64,000 nucleotides of DNA. It comes from Planctobacterium marinum. GTDB taxonomy: Bacteria; Pseudomonadota; Gammaproteobacteria; Enterobacterales; Alteromonadaceae. Under the pieces are notes generated by a model. That model saw nothing but the letters and a program-made list of their open reading frames with translations, ran no database searches and was not told the origin of the DNA. Of this stretch, positions 48,554 through 58,087 are shown piece by piece. How positions within the stretch are numbered: the first letter of the stretch is position 1; every line of letters begins with the position of its first letter. The stretch is from positions 1 to 64,000 of the forward strand of contig NZ_JAJEWQ010000007.1 in assembly GCF_020687805.1 (NCBI RefSeq). Direction: 5' to 3'. The position numbers and the translations under genes are program-made.

Positions 48554-49597
48554 TCAACCTGCATTTTGCTCTTTGTCATTCCAGTACTGTTTAAGTGCTA
48601 AAATTTCCTCTTTGATACTGAAAAAGGCATCCACTAGTTCTGGAGAGAAGTGGCTGCCGCTTTGTTCGCGGATAAAGGCAAAGGCTTCATCGTCAGGCCA
48701 GGCTTTTTTGTAAGGGCGCACCATGGTAAGGGCGTCAAAAACATCGGCAATAGCGACTATCAAGGCTGACTGGGGTATCTCGTCCCCGCGTAATCCATCG
48801 GGATAGCCGCTGCCGTCCCACTTTTCGTGGTGACGCAATGCAATCTCAGCGGCCATCTGAAATAACGGTGTGTCGCTTTTACTTAAGATTTGATGGCCGA
48901 TAACGGCATGTGTGCGCATGATAGTCATTTCTTCATCGGTGAGGCGGCGCGGTGCTTTTAAAATTTCATCGGCGATACCTATTTTTCCGGTGTCGTGCAT
49001 TGGCGCTGCCAGTTCCAGTAGTTTTACGTCGTCAACATGCCAGTTCACTTTTTTTGCCAGGGCGCAGGCGTAGGCCGCCATTCGCCAGATATGTAAACCG
49101 GTATCATTGTCATTAAAATGTCCGGCTTTGCTGAGCATAAAGATGGCACTTTTCTGGCTGGCTTCCAGCTCAGCTGTTTTGGCTTCCACCAATTCCTGGG
49201 CGGCTCTGTATTGATCCGCCAGTTGCAGATGTGTTTTCACTCTGATTTGTACAATGGAGGGCACCACCGGTTTAGAAATGTAATCTACAGCGCCTAACGC
49301 GATACCTCTTTCTTCATTGATGGTATCGGACAGCGCAGTCACAAAAATGATAGGAATGTGTGCAGTATCCGAATGCGCTTTGAGGCGTTTACAGACTTCG
49401 AAACCATCCATTTTGGGCATCATGACATCGAGTAAAATCAGGTTAGGGGTAAATCGATGCGCGATTTTTAGCGCGGTTTCACCGTTGGTGGCCACTTTTA
49501 GAGCATATTCGTTGCCCAGTATATTGCTGAGTACATCGATATTTTGTTGATGATCATCCACGATCAAAATGGTTTGTTTGGGGAATTCCGTTGTCAT
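48554..49597 (-). CDS. Response regulator with HD-GYP domain, probable c-di-GMP phosphodiesterase
   Basis: The 347-residue protein has an N-terminal receiver domain (ILIVDDHQQN; phosphoacceptor Asp in LILLDVMMPKMDGFEV; Lys in ISKP) and a C-terminal HD-GYP domain with HDTGKIGIAD and HHEKWDGSGYPDGLRGDEIP. The HD pair and the GYP are intact, so it should break down c-di-GMP. Its start overlaps the hybrid kinase stop by four bases (ATGA), so the kinase is its likely partner. The same pairing occurs in many marine gammaproteobacteria. Confidence 0.95.
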   Translation of the reverse strand: MTTEFPKQTILIVDDHQQNIDVLSNILGNEYALKVATNGETALKIAHRFTPNLILLDVMMPKMDGFEVCKRLKAHSDTAHIPIIFVTALSDTINEERGIALGAVDYISKPVVPSIVQIRVKTHLQLADQYRAAQELVEAKTAELEASQKSAIFMLSKAGHFNDNDTGLHIWRMAAYACALAKKVNWHVDDVKLLELAAPMHDTGKIGIADEILKAPRRLTDEEMTIMRTHAVIGHQILSKSDTPLFQMAAEIALRHHEKWDGSGYPDGLRGDEIPQSALIVAIADVFDALTMVRPYKKAWPDDEAFAFIREQSGSHFSPELVDAFFSIKEEILALKQYWNDKEQNAG

Positions 49598-51639
49598 AAT
49601 TCACCTTCGGCACTTTTGGCAAGCGCTGTTAATTCTGGCCGTAAATTTGCCACCAGTTTGGCGGCGTCTTCATATTGGTATTTGTTGGTCAGTGTTTTGA
49701 TATGGGCCAGCGTGTTGTTGATCCTGGGTTCATTGACCAATCGAATTATTTGCTCCAGCAATGCGCCGGATTGGGTATCGTAACTTTCCAGCAGCGCCTG
49801 AAGGGTATTCAGGTGTTTTGTAAGGTTTTCAAATTGTCCTTTATCGATATCTGTTGTTAAGGGTTTTACAGCTGACACTGATGCTAATTTTGCTGACGGA
49901 GCTTGCAATAACCAGTGCTTTAATGTGGCTTTAAGATCCGCATAGGCGATAGGTTTACTTAAGTGCGCGTTCATACCCGCCTGTAGGCACATTTGTTTGT
50001 CGTTTTCCATTACATTGGCTGTCAGGGCTATAACAGGCAGGTTGCGGCAATGTTCGCCCGCTTCACCCTGGCGGATCCTTTCTGTGGTTTCAAAGCCATC
50101 CATAAGCGGCATCTGGCAATCCATCAGGATCATATCCACCTTGTCTCCTGACTGACTCAGCAGGTCTAAAGCCAGTTGACCACTTTCCGCCAGAATGGAT
50201 TTTGCGCCGATCAGGTCCAACAGTCCTTTTGCCACCTGTTGATTTATGATGTCATCTTCCACTAATAGCACGGTGAAATGTTCAAACTGCGTTTTTCGGC
50301 TTTCCGTAATTTGCTGTTGATTCTGACCGGTTTCCCTGTCTAAAGCACCACAAAGGCAGGCGATAACCTCGTTTAAGCTATAAGGTTTTTCCAGGCTGCT
50401 GTAGTTTTCAGGTAGTCCTAAGTCTGTGGTATTGACCTCGCTGGCAACCGGGCAGACAACCACGGGTCTGACCTGTTCAGGTATGGGCCACAGCGATTTT
50501 AATGACTGTTTAAAGCCGACATCAACAAATAGAAAGTCCGGCGGTTGGGCCGGTTGTTGCGTCAGGATTTGCACTGCGTCGGCGATATCCTGGCTACAGG
50601 TGACATTGAGTCCCAGTTTTTCCAGGATTTTGCGCAATATTGCCCTGTCTGTGTTATCCAGGGCCAGAATGAGTGCGCGTTTGCCGGATGCGATAGGTTT
50701 TAGAAGGTCAGTTTCACGATAGTCAGTGGGTAGTGGCAGGCTTAATGTGACACTGAACTGGCTGCCTTTGCCGGGCTCACTGGACACTGACACTTTGCCC
50801 TGCATTAGTCGGCATAGTCGTTGCGCAATTGATAAGCCCAATCCTGTACCGCCGTGGGTTCGGGTAGTTGTGCCATCCAGTTGGGTAAAGGATTTAAACA
50901 GTAAATGTTGCTGGTCTGGTGGAATACCTGGCCCGGTATCGATTATTTTGCAGGTAATGTGATTGTGCCCGGCGATGATGTCTGAACTCAGGATTATCTG
51001 GATCTCGCCTTGTTCCGTGAACTTAATGGCATTATTTACCAGGTTATCAATGATCTGGCGAAACCTGAGGGCATCACCGATCACTAAAGTGCCCTTTAAT
51101 TCTGTGGTGTCGCAATGTAATTCAAGGTTTTTTTCAGCCGCTACTTTACTGTGAATAAGGGCTATTTCTTCAACCAGAGTGCGAATATCAAACTCGTGAG
51201 TTTCCAGAGCAATTTTACCGGCCTCTATTTTGGAAAAATCCAGAATGTCGTTGATTACTGCAAGCAGCGAATGGACACTGGATTGTGCCAGAGTCAGGTA
51301 TTTATTTTGTTCGTTGTTGAGGGTGGATTTCAGGGTCAGGGAAATCATCCCTAAAATGCCATTGAGCGGTGTGCGAAGCTCGTGGCTCATGTTGGCAAGA
51401 AATTTCGACTTAGCTTCGTTGGCCTGCTCGGCTTTATGTGTTGCCACTTCCAGCGCCTGTGTTCGCTCCAGGACCTGTTGTTCCAGCTTTTCAGCAAATT
51501 GCTCTAACTCTTTATTGAGGGCATACAGCTGCAGGCTCTTTTCTTCCAGCAGCTTTTCTGCTTCTTTGCGGGCGTTTTTCTCTCGGGTCAACCGCCTCTG
51601 CAATCGGCTCTCAAGAGTTGGCTGGTTTGATGAGCTCAT
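49594..51639 (-). CDS. Soluble hybrid histidine kinase with two receiver domains
   Basis: The 681-residue protein begins with a long coiled coil (about 10-75, rich in Glu, Lys, Gln) and no membrane helix or sensor domain. Next come HisKA with MSHELRTPLNG, HATPase_c (N box, DTGPGIP, GGTGLGL), a first receiver that appears degenerate (ALILALDNTDRA in place of the DD pair), and a second intact receiver (LLVEDDIINQQ; phosphoacceptor Asp in ILMDCQMPLMDGFE; Lys in LSKP). A helical C-terminal segment follows, without the His of an HPt domain. It is the likely partner of the co-transcribed HD-GYP regulator. Confidence 0.92.
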   Translation of the reverse strand: MSSSNQPTLESRLQRRLTREKNARKEAEKLLEEKSLQLYALNKELEQFAEKLEQQVLERTQALEVATHKAEQANEAKSKFLANMSHELRTPLNGILGMISLTLKSTLNNEQNKYLTLAQSSVHSLLAVINDILDFSKIEAGKIALETHEFDIRTLVEEIALIHSKVAAEKNLELHCDTTELKGTLVIGDALRFRQIIDNLVNNAIKFTEQGEIQIILSSDIIAGHNHITCKIIDTGPGIPPDQQHLLFKSFTQLDGTTTRTHGGTGLGLSIAQRLCRLMQGKVSVSSEPGKGSQFSVTLSLPLPTDYRETDLLKPIASGKRALILALDNTDRAILRKILEKLGLNVTCSQDIADAVQILTQQPAQPPDFLFVDVGFKQSLKSLWPIPEQVRPVVVCPVASEVNTTDLGLPENYSSLEKPYSLNEVIACLCGALDRETGQNQQQITESRKTQFEHFTVLLVEDDIINQQVAKGLLDLIGAKSILAESGQLALDLLSQSGDKVDMILMDCQMPLMDGFETTERIRQGEAGEHCRNLPVIALTANVMENDKQMCLQAGMNAHLSKPIAYADLKATLKHWLLQAPSAKLASVSAVKPLTTDIDKGQFENLTKHLNTLQALLESYDTQSGALLEQIIRLVNEPRINNTLAHIKTLTNKYQYEDAAKLVANLRPELTALAKSAEGEL

Positions 51640-51765
51640 TAATTTGTCGTTAAATTGGCTTGCGTATCCTTAATTAATAGCGGATTTTTGCTAAAACGTC
51701 CCGGCTTTTTTGCCTGTTTACGACTTAAGTTTAAGGGCGGCCTGTGCACTTTACTTCGTCGGGAG

Positions 51766-52731
51766 TCAGGCCCGGCTGTGGCTAAAACTCAGTACGTTAT
51801 CGATATCTGAATGCGCCTGAATGAGCATCAACAAACGATCCAGACCCAATGCCACACCGGCACAGTCTGGCAACCCGGAGTTAAGCGCGGCAAGAAAATG
51901 TGAGTCAGTTTTTGCGGCATCTATTCCCATCTCCAGGCGCTCCTGATTGTCCTGTGCAAAACGTTTTTCTTGCTCATCTGCCGACTGCAACTCATGGAAG
52001 CCATTGGCTAACTCAATGCCTTTGTAATAGAGTTCAAAGCGCTCGGCTACCCGGGGATCCTGGCCTGATATTTGTGCCAGCGCTGCTTGTGATGCCGGGA
52101 AGTGATAAATAAAACAGGGGCTGGTTTGGCCAATTTGCGGCTCAATCAGGTGACTGAACAGCAACTGCAACTGGGTATCGCGAGATGTCATGCTGTCTGC
52201 AAAGTTCTCATAGCCCTGTTCGATGCACAACTCCCTGAGTTGTTCATCTGAGTCCGACAGTGGGTCAAACCCCAGATAGTGCTGAAATGCCTGTTGATAG
52301 GAAAGTTGCTCAAATTCATCGCAAGCCAATATGGGTTGCAATAAATCCTGCATTTCCCGCATCAATTGCCAATGATCAAAACCCACCCGGTACCATTCCA
52401 GCATGGTAAATTCGGGGTTGTGAAAGCGGCCTTGCTCTTCGTTTCTGAAGGCTTTACAAATCTGATAAATACAACCACTACCAGCGCACAAAAGGCGTTT
52501 CATGGCATATTCTGGCGAGGTTTGCAGGTACAGAGTACGTGCTTGCTGCGACCCTGGTTGATGCAGTTGTGTGGTAAAGTTCACCAGATGTGGGTCCGTA
52601 ACACCGGCGGAGGCCATCAGCGGTGTTTCCACTTCCAGCACCTTGCGTTCGGCAAAAAAAGCACGGATATCTGCAAGTAACTTAGCTCGTGCCTGTAAGG
52701 TGGCTAAGTCCGCGCCAGGTTTCCAGTTCAT
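51766..52731 (-). CDS. epmA: EF-P lysine lysyltransferase EpmA (GenX/YjeA)
   Basis: The 321-residue protein is a short class II lysyl-tRNA synthetase homolog without the N-terminal anticodon-binding domain. It attaches beta-lysine to EF-P, not tRNA. Motif 2 is FRNEEQGRFHNPEFTMLEWYR and motif 3 is GVALGLDRLLML; YLQTSPEYAMKRLL is the family start of the core. It is on the same strand as efp, with a terminator between, and epmB is on the other side, so all three modification genes lie together. Confidence 0.96.
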   Translation of the reverse strand: MNWKPGADLATLQARAKLLADIRAFFAERKVLEVETPLMASAGVTDPHLVNFTTQLHQPGSQQARTLYLQTSPEYAMKRLLCAGSGCIYQICKAFRNEEQGRFHNPEFTMLEWYRVGFDHWQLMREMQDLLQPILACDEFEQLSYQQAFQHYLGFDPLSDSDEQLRELCIEQGYENFADSMTSRDTQLQLLFSHLIEPQIGQTSPCFIYHFPASQAALAQISGQDPRVAERFELYYKGIELANGFHELQSADEQEKRFAQDNQERLEMGIDAAKTDSHFLAALNSGLPDCAGVALGLDRLLMLIQAHSDIDNVLSFSHSRA

Positions 52732-52759
52732 GGGGTATTACTCAGTAATAACTAACAAA

Positions 52760-52789
52760 AAAGCCCACTGATAACTATCAGTGGGCTTT
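52760..52789 (-). terminator. Rho-independent terminator of efp
   Basis: An almost perfect 13-14-bp stem (AAAGCCCACTGATA with TATCAGTGGGCTTT) is followed on the minus strand by a T run. It separates efp from epmA. Confidence 0.9.
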
Positions 52790-52806
52790 GTAAATAAACA
52801 AATCGC

Positions 52807-53376
52807 TTATTTTTGTACGCGGTTTACATATTCACCGGTACGGGTGTCTACTTTGATCACTTCGCCGGTTTGTACAAACAGAGGTACACGTACCACCGCG
52901 CCGGTGCTCAGTGTCGCTGGTTTACCGCCGGTGCCCGCTGTATCGCCTTTCAGACCTGGGTCGGTTTCAGTGATTTCCAGTTCAACAAAATTGGGGGGCG
53001 TAACGGCAATCGGTGAGCCATTCCACAAGGTAAGTGTGCAAACGTCATTTTCGACTAACCACTTAACTGAATCTCCCACGGCTTTTTGGTCTGCTGCCAG
53101 CTGTTCAAAGCTTTCATTATTCATGAAGTGCCAAAATTCACCATCGCTGTACAGGTAAGCCAGATCGTGATCCATAACATCCGCGCCTTCAACCGACTCA
53201 CCGGAGCGAAAGGTTTTTTCCAGTACTTTGCCGGAGATCAGTTTGCGAATTTTTACGCGGTTAAAGGCCTGTCCCTTACCTGGTTTTACAAATTCATTCT
53301 CTAAAATGTTGCAAGGTTCGCCGTCGAGCATTATTTTTAGGCCCGATTTGAATTCATTCGTGCTGTAATTAGCCAT
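52807..53376 (-). CDS. efp: Translation elongation factor P
   Basis: The 189-residue, three-domain factor relieves ribosome stalling at polyproline. The loop [16 protein letters not shown] holds the Lys (in PGKGQ) that EpmA and EpmB modify. The C-terminal OB domain closes with [14 protein letters not shown]. It is divergent from epmB by 44 bp, so the two promoters share that gap. A strong terminator follows. Confidence 0.98.
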   Translation of the reverse strand: MANYSTNEFKSGLKIMLDGEPCNILENEFVKPGKGQAFNRVKIRKLISGKVLEKTFRSGESVEGADVMDHDLAYLYSDGEFWHFMNNESFEQLAADQKAVGDSVKWLVENDVCTLTLWNGSPIAVTPPNFVELEITETDPGLKGDTAGTGGKPATLSTGAVVRVPLFVQTGEVIKVDTRTGEYVNRVQK

Positions 53377-53420
53377 AAATTCCTCTCAAATTCTTTTAAT
53401 TTATATTGGGTAGCACATAA

Positions 53421-54446
53421 TTGGCGCAGATAATACCGGAAAAACTTGTCACTGTAGAGAGTCACTGGCAAAAAGAATTAGCCACTGCTTATAAATCCCC
53501 GCAAGCCCTGTTGCAGGACCTGGCGCTGGACCCGGAAACCTATGCCGACGATATTCGTGCGCGTAGCCTGTTCCCCATGATGGTGCCCAAAGCGTTTGTT
53601 TCCAGAATGCAGCCCGGAAATCCTCATGATCCCTTGCTGCGGCAGGTGTTTCCGCTGGCCGAAGAGTTTACCAGTCAACTTGGGTATTCAGCAGATCCAC
53701 TGCAGGAGCAGGACAATCAACAGCCCGGCTTGTTGCATAAATACCAAAGCCGGGTACTGCTGGTGGTTAAAGGTGGGTGTGCCGTAAATTGTCGATATTG
53801 CTTCCGTCGCCATTTCCCCTATCAGGACAATGCCCTGAGTAAACAAGATTGGTTGCCGGTGTTTGACTATATTGCCTCTGATACGGCTATTAATGAGGTT
53901 ATCCTGTCCGGGGGCGATCCTCTGATGGCCACGGATGCCTTTTTATTGTGGATGACACAACAAATTGAGGCCATTGCTCATATAAAAACGTTGCGCATTC
54001 ATAGCCGTTTACCGGTGGTGATCCCCAATCGTATCAATAGCGAATTTTTGCGGTGGTTTACGCAGAGCCGGTTAACACCGGTCATGGTGGTACACATAAA
54101 TCACGGCCAGGAAATCGATTCGCCGCTGAAACAAAAATTACTGACACTGCGACAAGCAGGGGTTACTTTGTTAAATCAGGCGGTGTTGCTAAAAAGCGTC
54201 AATGATAGTGCCGATGCACTGATCCATCTGCATGAAACTCTGTTTGATGCAGGGGTGTTACCTTATTATCTGCACATGCTGGACAAGGTTGAGGGGGCCA
54301 GTCATTTTGAGGTTTCTGATGACCAGGCGCGGGCCATTATGGCCGAGGTGATAAAGCGCCAGCCAGGGTATCTGGTTCCCAAGCTCGTCCGGGAGATTGG
54401 TGGCCAGCCTGGCAAAACGCCTATGGATTTACGGCTTCATCCGTAA
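53421..54446 (+). CDS. epmB: EF-P beta-lysylation protein EpmB, lysine 2,3-aminomutase-like radical SAM
   Basis: The 341-residue radical SAM enzyme makes (R)-beta-lysine for EF-P. The iron-sulfur motif CAVNCRYC (CxxxCxxC) lies near residue 120, followed by GGDPLMA; the PLP Lys lies in the C-terminal part near LHMLDKVEGASHFEV. Length matches E. coli EpmB rather than full lysine aminomutases. The start is TTG at 53421, because the frame is blocked by a stop two codons upstream of it and no later ATG fits the family. It is divergent from efp. Confidence 0.95.
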   Translation: MAQIIPEKLVTVESHWQKELATAYKSPQALLQDLALDPETYADDIRARSLFPMMVPKAFVSRMQPGNPHDPLLRQVFPLAEEFTSQLGYSADPLQEQDNQQPGLLHKYQSRVLLVVKGGCAVNCRYCFRRHFPYQDNALSKQDWLPVFDYIASDTAINEVILSGGDPLMATDAFLLWMTQQIEAIAHIKTLRIHSRLPVVIPNRINSEFLRWFTQSRLTPVMVVHINHGQEIDSPLKQKLLTLRQAGVTLLNQAVLLKSVNDSADALIHLHETLFDAGVLPYYLHMLDKVEGASHFEVSDDQARAIMAEVIKRQPGYLVPKLVREIGGQPGKTPMDLRLHP

Positions 54447-54452
54447 TGGACA

Positions 54453-54641
54453 TTAAGCGAAAGTATTGATGTTTCCGCCTTTTGCCACATCACCTGATGG
54501 GCCACTCGGTACGCCAGCGGCTGAGTCCAGCAGCTGAAGTGTCTGCGCGCCCTCTGCTTCTTGCTGGTTTTTAGACAGCTGCAAGCCCTTGAGTTCTAAC
54601 GATGACACACCGGAGTTTCCAGAATTTCCTGAAATTTCCAT
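54453..54641 (-). CDS. Small Gly/Ser-rich protein of unknown function
   Basis: The 62-residue protein is polar, with an N-terminal GNSGNSG stretch, one amphipathic helix (VSSLELKGLQLSKNQQEAEGAQTLQLLDSA) and a Gly/Pro-rich tail ending NINTFA. AGGA lies eight bases before the ATG, which supports it as a real gene. The layout is a little like YjfB-type putative motility proteins, but the similarity is too weak to assign. It starts MEIS, as does the protein at 55220. It ends only 7 bp from the epmB stop. Confidence 0.5.
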   Translation of the reverse strand: MEISGNSGNSGVSSLELKGLQLSKNQQEAEGAQTLQLLDSAAGVPSGPSGDVAKGGNINTFA

Positions 54642-54805
54642 ACCAAAGTTCCTAAAGTTGTGACGCCGCAGCTACCGTTGAGGGGTAATCGTTGGTATGC
54701 CTTGTCGTCGGATTAAAAAGCAGGCAGAATTGCCCGCCTTCGTTTGGTTATCGGCTAAGGCTGATATTCCTTTAGTTATTTTTTCAAAAAAATAGGGATG
54801 CTCGG

Positions 54806-55120
54806 GTGGACGCAGTATTAGACAAATTAAATGAAAATCTCCAGGTGTTATATCGCAAAGCGTTGGACGCAGATAAAGCCTTAGACCAGCTGAGCGGGCA
54901 AGGTAAGGCAAAGCACAAAGCCATATTTCCGGCTGAAGCAGGATTTATCACTAGCAGCGAAAGATTTGCTCCTTACATCGCAGAGCTGAGTGAGGACATT
55001 GCAGCACTGCAGCAAGTCGCTGACGAAGAAGAGCGCAACCAAACGTTATCGGCCGTGGTAAAGAAAATGGAGGCGTTGTTTATAACTTTGGCGCAATTTA
55101 AAGGTGTTTTGGCCGAATAA
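54806..55120 (+). CDS. Small helical protein, possibly PriC-like
   Basis: The 104-residue protein is almost entirely helical. The central F(x)ITSSERFAPYIAELSEDIAALQ recalls the PriC (primosomal replication protein N'') pattern, where a similar stretch follows a first helix. Identity to known PriC is low, so the call is tentative. The start is GTG at 54806, with GGGATG-like bases upstream but no strong site. It is followed at 55220 by a repeat-bearing protein on the same strand. Confidence 0.55.
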   Translation: MDAVLDKLNENLQVLYRKALDADKALDQLSGQGKAKHKAIFPAEAGFITSSERFAPYIAELSEDIAALQQVADEEERNQTLSAVVKKMEALFITLAQFKGVLAE

Positions 55121-55219
55121 TTACGTTCTTAGCAATTAATTGTTGTTGGATCGCTTGTTTTTTAGGCAAAAAATACCATAATTATCTGTGAGGGGTAGTT
55201 ACAGGTAAAACGCGTTGTT

Positions 55220-55684
55220 ATGGAAATTTCCACTACAACCAACATTTTAAACGCTGGTTTTCGTCGCACTGCGACCGCCAGTGATTTACTGAATACCGAT
55301 ACATTTGGTATCGGCAATGCCGCGCGTGTGCCTTCCATCAATACTTCGCAAACCACCTCATTAAACGCGGGGTTTCAGCAAGACAACAATAGCAATTTGC
55401 CGGTGAATGCATTTGGTATTGGCAGGGCCAATCGGCCTGAAGTGGAACTATCGCCGCAGGCTCGCATTTTGCAGCAAAATGAAGCCAATCAACAGGCACT
55501 CAGCGACCGGCTTGCCAAAGCCCGTGAAGAACAAGCCAACGATTCTCAACAGCAAGAACAGGATAGTGATAACGATAATTCAGGGTTCGTGCGTGTTGCC
55601 AGTAGTGAAGGTAGTGCGCAAAAGAATAACATTCCCGCTGAAAAAGCGGCTGAAGTGTATCGTTCTATTCAGAGTTTGTTGTAA
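55220..55684 (+). CDS. Low-complexity protein with an internal repeat, unknown function
   Basis: The 154-residue protein has two imperfect repeats in the first half: LNAGF followed after 11-18 residues by (T/A)FGIG(N/R)A. A Glu/Gln/Asp-rich coiled-coil stretch (about 75-125) follows, and the end is a short helix (KAAEVYRSIQSLL). There is no signal or membrane segment. I know no family, although the LSPQARILQQ wording recalls small proteins near flagellar genes. The gene is followed by a bidirectional terminator. Confidence 0.65.
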   Translation: MEISTTTNILNAGFRRTATASDLLNTDTFGIGNAARVPSINTSQTTSLNAGFQQDNNSNLPVNAFGIGRANRPEVELSPQARILQQNEANQQALSDRLAKAREEQANDSQQQEQDSDNDNSGFVRVASSEGSAQKNNIPAEKAAEVYRSIQSLL

Positions 55685-55692
55685 CCAGGCAT

Positions 55693-55719
55693 AAAAAACG
55701 GGAGCTAAACTCCCGTTTT
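55693..55719. terminator. Bidirectional rho-independent terminator
   Basis: The stem ACGGGAG/CTCCCGT (55698-55704 with 55710-55716) has loop CTAAA and A and T runs at its two ends. It lies between convergent genes. Confidence 0.85.
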
Positions 55720-55736
55720 GTGGTACTTGTACTTGC

Positions 55737-56273
55737 TTAGTGGTTACTGGCCAGTAGTTCTTGTTTAAATTCCTTTCTGAACCAGTCTTTAAGCATGGTC
55801 TTTTCATATTTTAACGAGTCATTGCTGGTGGTTCGACTGACATTACTCATGAATGACATATCCTTCAATTCCTCAGTGCCCGACTTTAAAATGGTGCCGT
55901 CGGCATCAACCAGCTGATAGCTGAAATCCATTCGTGGAATTTCAATGGACTTGATCAGTCGATACTCGCGGGCACCGGGCCAAACGCGTCCGGCTAAATC
56001 AAGGTCCGTTACTTTCATGGTTAGCTTTTGCCCTGCCGGCAGATCACTTGCCAAATCGTCCAGATATTCATGCAGATTTTCCATAGTCCGGTCTCTGAAC
56101 CGGGAAGCGATGCCACCAGAAGGCTTAACGTCTGTAAACTCTTTTGGGTTCACCCAGGTGACAGTGAGGCGTTCTGATTCGTCAACACGGTCGACACTTT
56201 CCTGTTCTTCTGCAAGCATCGACGCACTAAAACAAAAGGTAGATATTAAAACGGCCAGCGTTAATTTTTTCAT
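55737..56273 (-). CDS. DUF3016 family exported protein
   Basis: The 178-residue protein has a signal peptide (cleavage near 21). The mature domain fits DUF3016: VTWVNPKEFTDVKPS, a GQKLTMKVTDLDLAGRVWPG block, IEIPRMDFSYQLVDADG and a C-terminal KDWFRKEF. The family is common in Alteromonadales and its role is unknown. The gene lies alone, convergent with the repeat protein gene. Confidence 0.88.
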   Translation of the reverse strand: MKKLTLAVLISTFCFSASMLAEEQESVDRVDESERLTVTWVNPKEFTDVKPSGGIASRFRDRTMENLHEYLDDLASDLPAGQKLTMKVTDLDLAGRVWPGAREYRLIKSIEIPRMDFSYQLVDADGTILKSGTEELKDMSFMSNVSRTTSNDSLKYEKTMLKDWFRKEFKQELLASNH

Positions 56274-56483
56274 CTGTACTCTCCTGATTGACTTTGTGCC
56301 CTGTTGTTAATCTGAGTGGATATGGCAGCACAATACCTTATCTTTAGAACGATTGTCCGGCCACTCCTATTCCCTCATTGAATAAGAACGAGGTAATCAC
56401 TAAAACATCACAACACGCTTTAATTATAGTTCAGTGTGTCCCCGAAAGGGGTAAATATATGTAATCAGAGTGTAAAGCTTTCA

Positions 56484-56912
56484 CTATTTATTATACGTGG
56501 GAATATAGCGCTGATAGCCGGGGTCATTAAACAGTGGCGAGGTGATCACCAAATCAGCTGTGGCCTCACTGCAGGCAACGGGCACATTCCAAACAGAACA
56601 CAATCTCAGCAATGCTTTGACGTCTGGATCATGTGGGGCCGGGTTGAGCGGATCCCAAAAGAAAATTAACAGATCTAATTGCTGCTCCGCGATGAGCGCG
56701 CCAATCTGTTGATCGCCACCAAGTGGCCCGCTTTTAAACCGGGTGACTGGTAATTTCAGTTGCTCGGATACCAGACCACCGGTTGTACCTGTGCCCACCA
56801 ATTTGTGAATGGCCAGTGCTTCACGGTGTTTTTGCGCCCATTTCAGTAAATCCGGTTTTTTGTGGTCATGGGCCACCAGAGCAATGGTTTTAGGGGACGT
56901 TTCTGAGTTCAT
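56484..56912 (-). CDS. mgsA: Methylglyoxal synthase
   Basis: The protein of about 142 residues converts dihydroxyacetone phosphate to methylglyoxal. The start is the Met of [18 protein letters not shown] (56912), with GAGG five bases upstream; the frame extends further but into the upstream gene. Signatures are [31 protein letters not shown] (phosphate site and catalytic Asp), and [21 protein letters not shown]. It lies 7 bp after the GGDEF gene and so is likely co-transcribed with it. Confidence 0.97.
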   Translation of the reverse strand: MNSETSPKTIALVAHDHKKPDLLKWAQKHREALAIHKLVGTGTTGGLVSEQLKLPVTRFKSGPLGGDQQIGALIAEQQLDLLIFFWDPLNPAPHDPDVKALLRLCSVWNVPVACSEATADLVITSPLFNDPGYQRYIPTYNK

Positions 56913-56919
56913 TTTAACC

Positions 56920-58065
56920 TCATTCTGCATTAGCTGACGGATACTGATTAGCGGCGACACGATTGCGGCCGGCAGTTTTGGCACTATACAGGGCCTTATC
57001 CGCAAGCTCTATTAAGCGGATTTTGGAATTACTGACCGTCGGCACTACACAGCAAGTACCGGCACTCAGGGTCATCCTGATGCTGCTGTCACCGGTGTTA
57101 AGCGGTGTACTCTCCAGGGCCGTTCTGGTCTGTTCCGCCAGCTCGGCGGTTTGCGCCTCGTTTTTACCCTGTACCAGGATGGCAAATTCCTCACCGCCAT
57201 ACCGGTACAGCTGCGCCTGATACTGTTCGGTGATGGGGGAAATGGTTTTAACAAAATGCACCAGGCACTGGTCTCCGGTAGGGTGACCAAAGTCGTCGTT
57301 GATGCTCTTAAAATGATCAATATCCAGCATCAGCAAACTCAGCGGCTGTTGCGTTAAAATACAGCGCTGCCAGAGACTTTCAAAGTGCTCTGTAAAGCAG
57401 CGCCGGTTGTGGCTTTGTGTGAGGGGATCTGTGCGGTTGAGTTTGTGCAATTCTATCTGCTTTTCTGACAGGGCTTTTTCAATTCTGAAGGCCCGGGCAT
57501 ATTCACTGCGATAGCGTTTGCCGACAAACATCAGATATAACCAGAACATCAATACAATAATGCACAGTTGTAACTGTTCACCACTTATCGCCGTAGCGAA
57601 ACAAACCGGCAGCAGCAAGATGGAAATATACCAGCGAGTCAGGTCAAATTTGGGGATCAGGCTTTGCACTGAGGCGCTGGCGATACCGGCAATCACCAGA
57701 TTTACCAGCACCGAAAGTTCTTCATAGCGAGGCACCAAGTTCACCAGATAGAACAATGCTCCCCAGGTGGCAGCGTGAATTAAGGACAGACTCGTCAGCC
57801 AGAGATTCCAGGCCTTGTAATGGCTGTCATAATATTTGGCGGTTAGTCTGCCATGTATGAGTCTCAGCGCACAGACAATGGTGAACAGGGCACCAAACAT
57901 GCTACTTTCGATTGGGTTCTGACGAAAAAAGCCGGTGGAAAGGAAGATTAGTGGCCAGGCGAACAGATACAGGTAAACACCCGGCAAGGCTCTTTTGATA
58001 AAATCAAAATCAGCCCGGCGCTGGAAGTCCAGATTGAGTTTGTCTGCATCTGTTTCGGGCTTCAT
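56920..58065 (-). CDS. Membrane diguanylate cyclase
   Basis: The 381-residue protein has five or six hydrophobic segments in the first 190 residues, a short linker helix, and a GGDEF domain with [18 protein letters not shown] and [10 protein letters not shown]. The GGEEF active site is intact, so c-di-GMP synthesis is expected. No RxxD I-site stands five residues before the motif, in contrast to the cyclase at 40722. mgsA follows 7 bp downstream on the same strand, an unusual neighbour. Confidence 0.92.
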   Translation of the reverse strand: MKPETDADKLNLDFQRRADFDFIKRALPGVYLYLFAWPLIFLSTGFFRQNPIESSMFGALFTIVCALRLIHGRLTAKYYDSHYKAWNLWLTSLSLIHAATWGALFYLVNLVPRYEELSVLVNLVIAGIASASVQSLIPKFDLTRWYISILLLPVCFATAISGEQLQLCIIVLMFWLYLMFVGKRYRSEYARAFRIEKALSEKQIELHKLNRTDPLTQSHNRRCFTEHFESLWQRCILTQQPLSLLMLDIDHFKSINDDFGHPTGDQCLVHFVKTISPITEQYQAQLYRYGGEEFAILVQGKNEAQTAELAEQTRTALESTPLNTGDSSIRMTLSAGTCCVVPTVSNSKIRLIELADKALYSAKTAGRNRVAANQYPSANAE

Positions 58066-58087
58066 TGCCTTAATTATTCTTCCCCGG

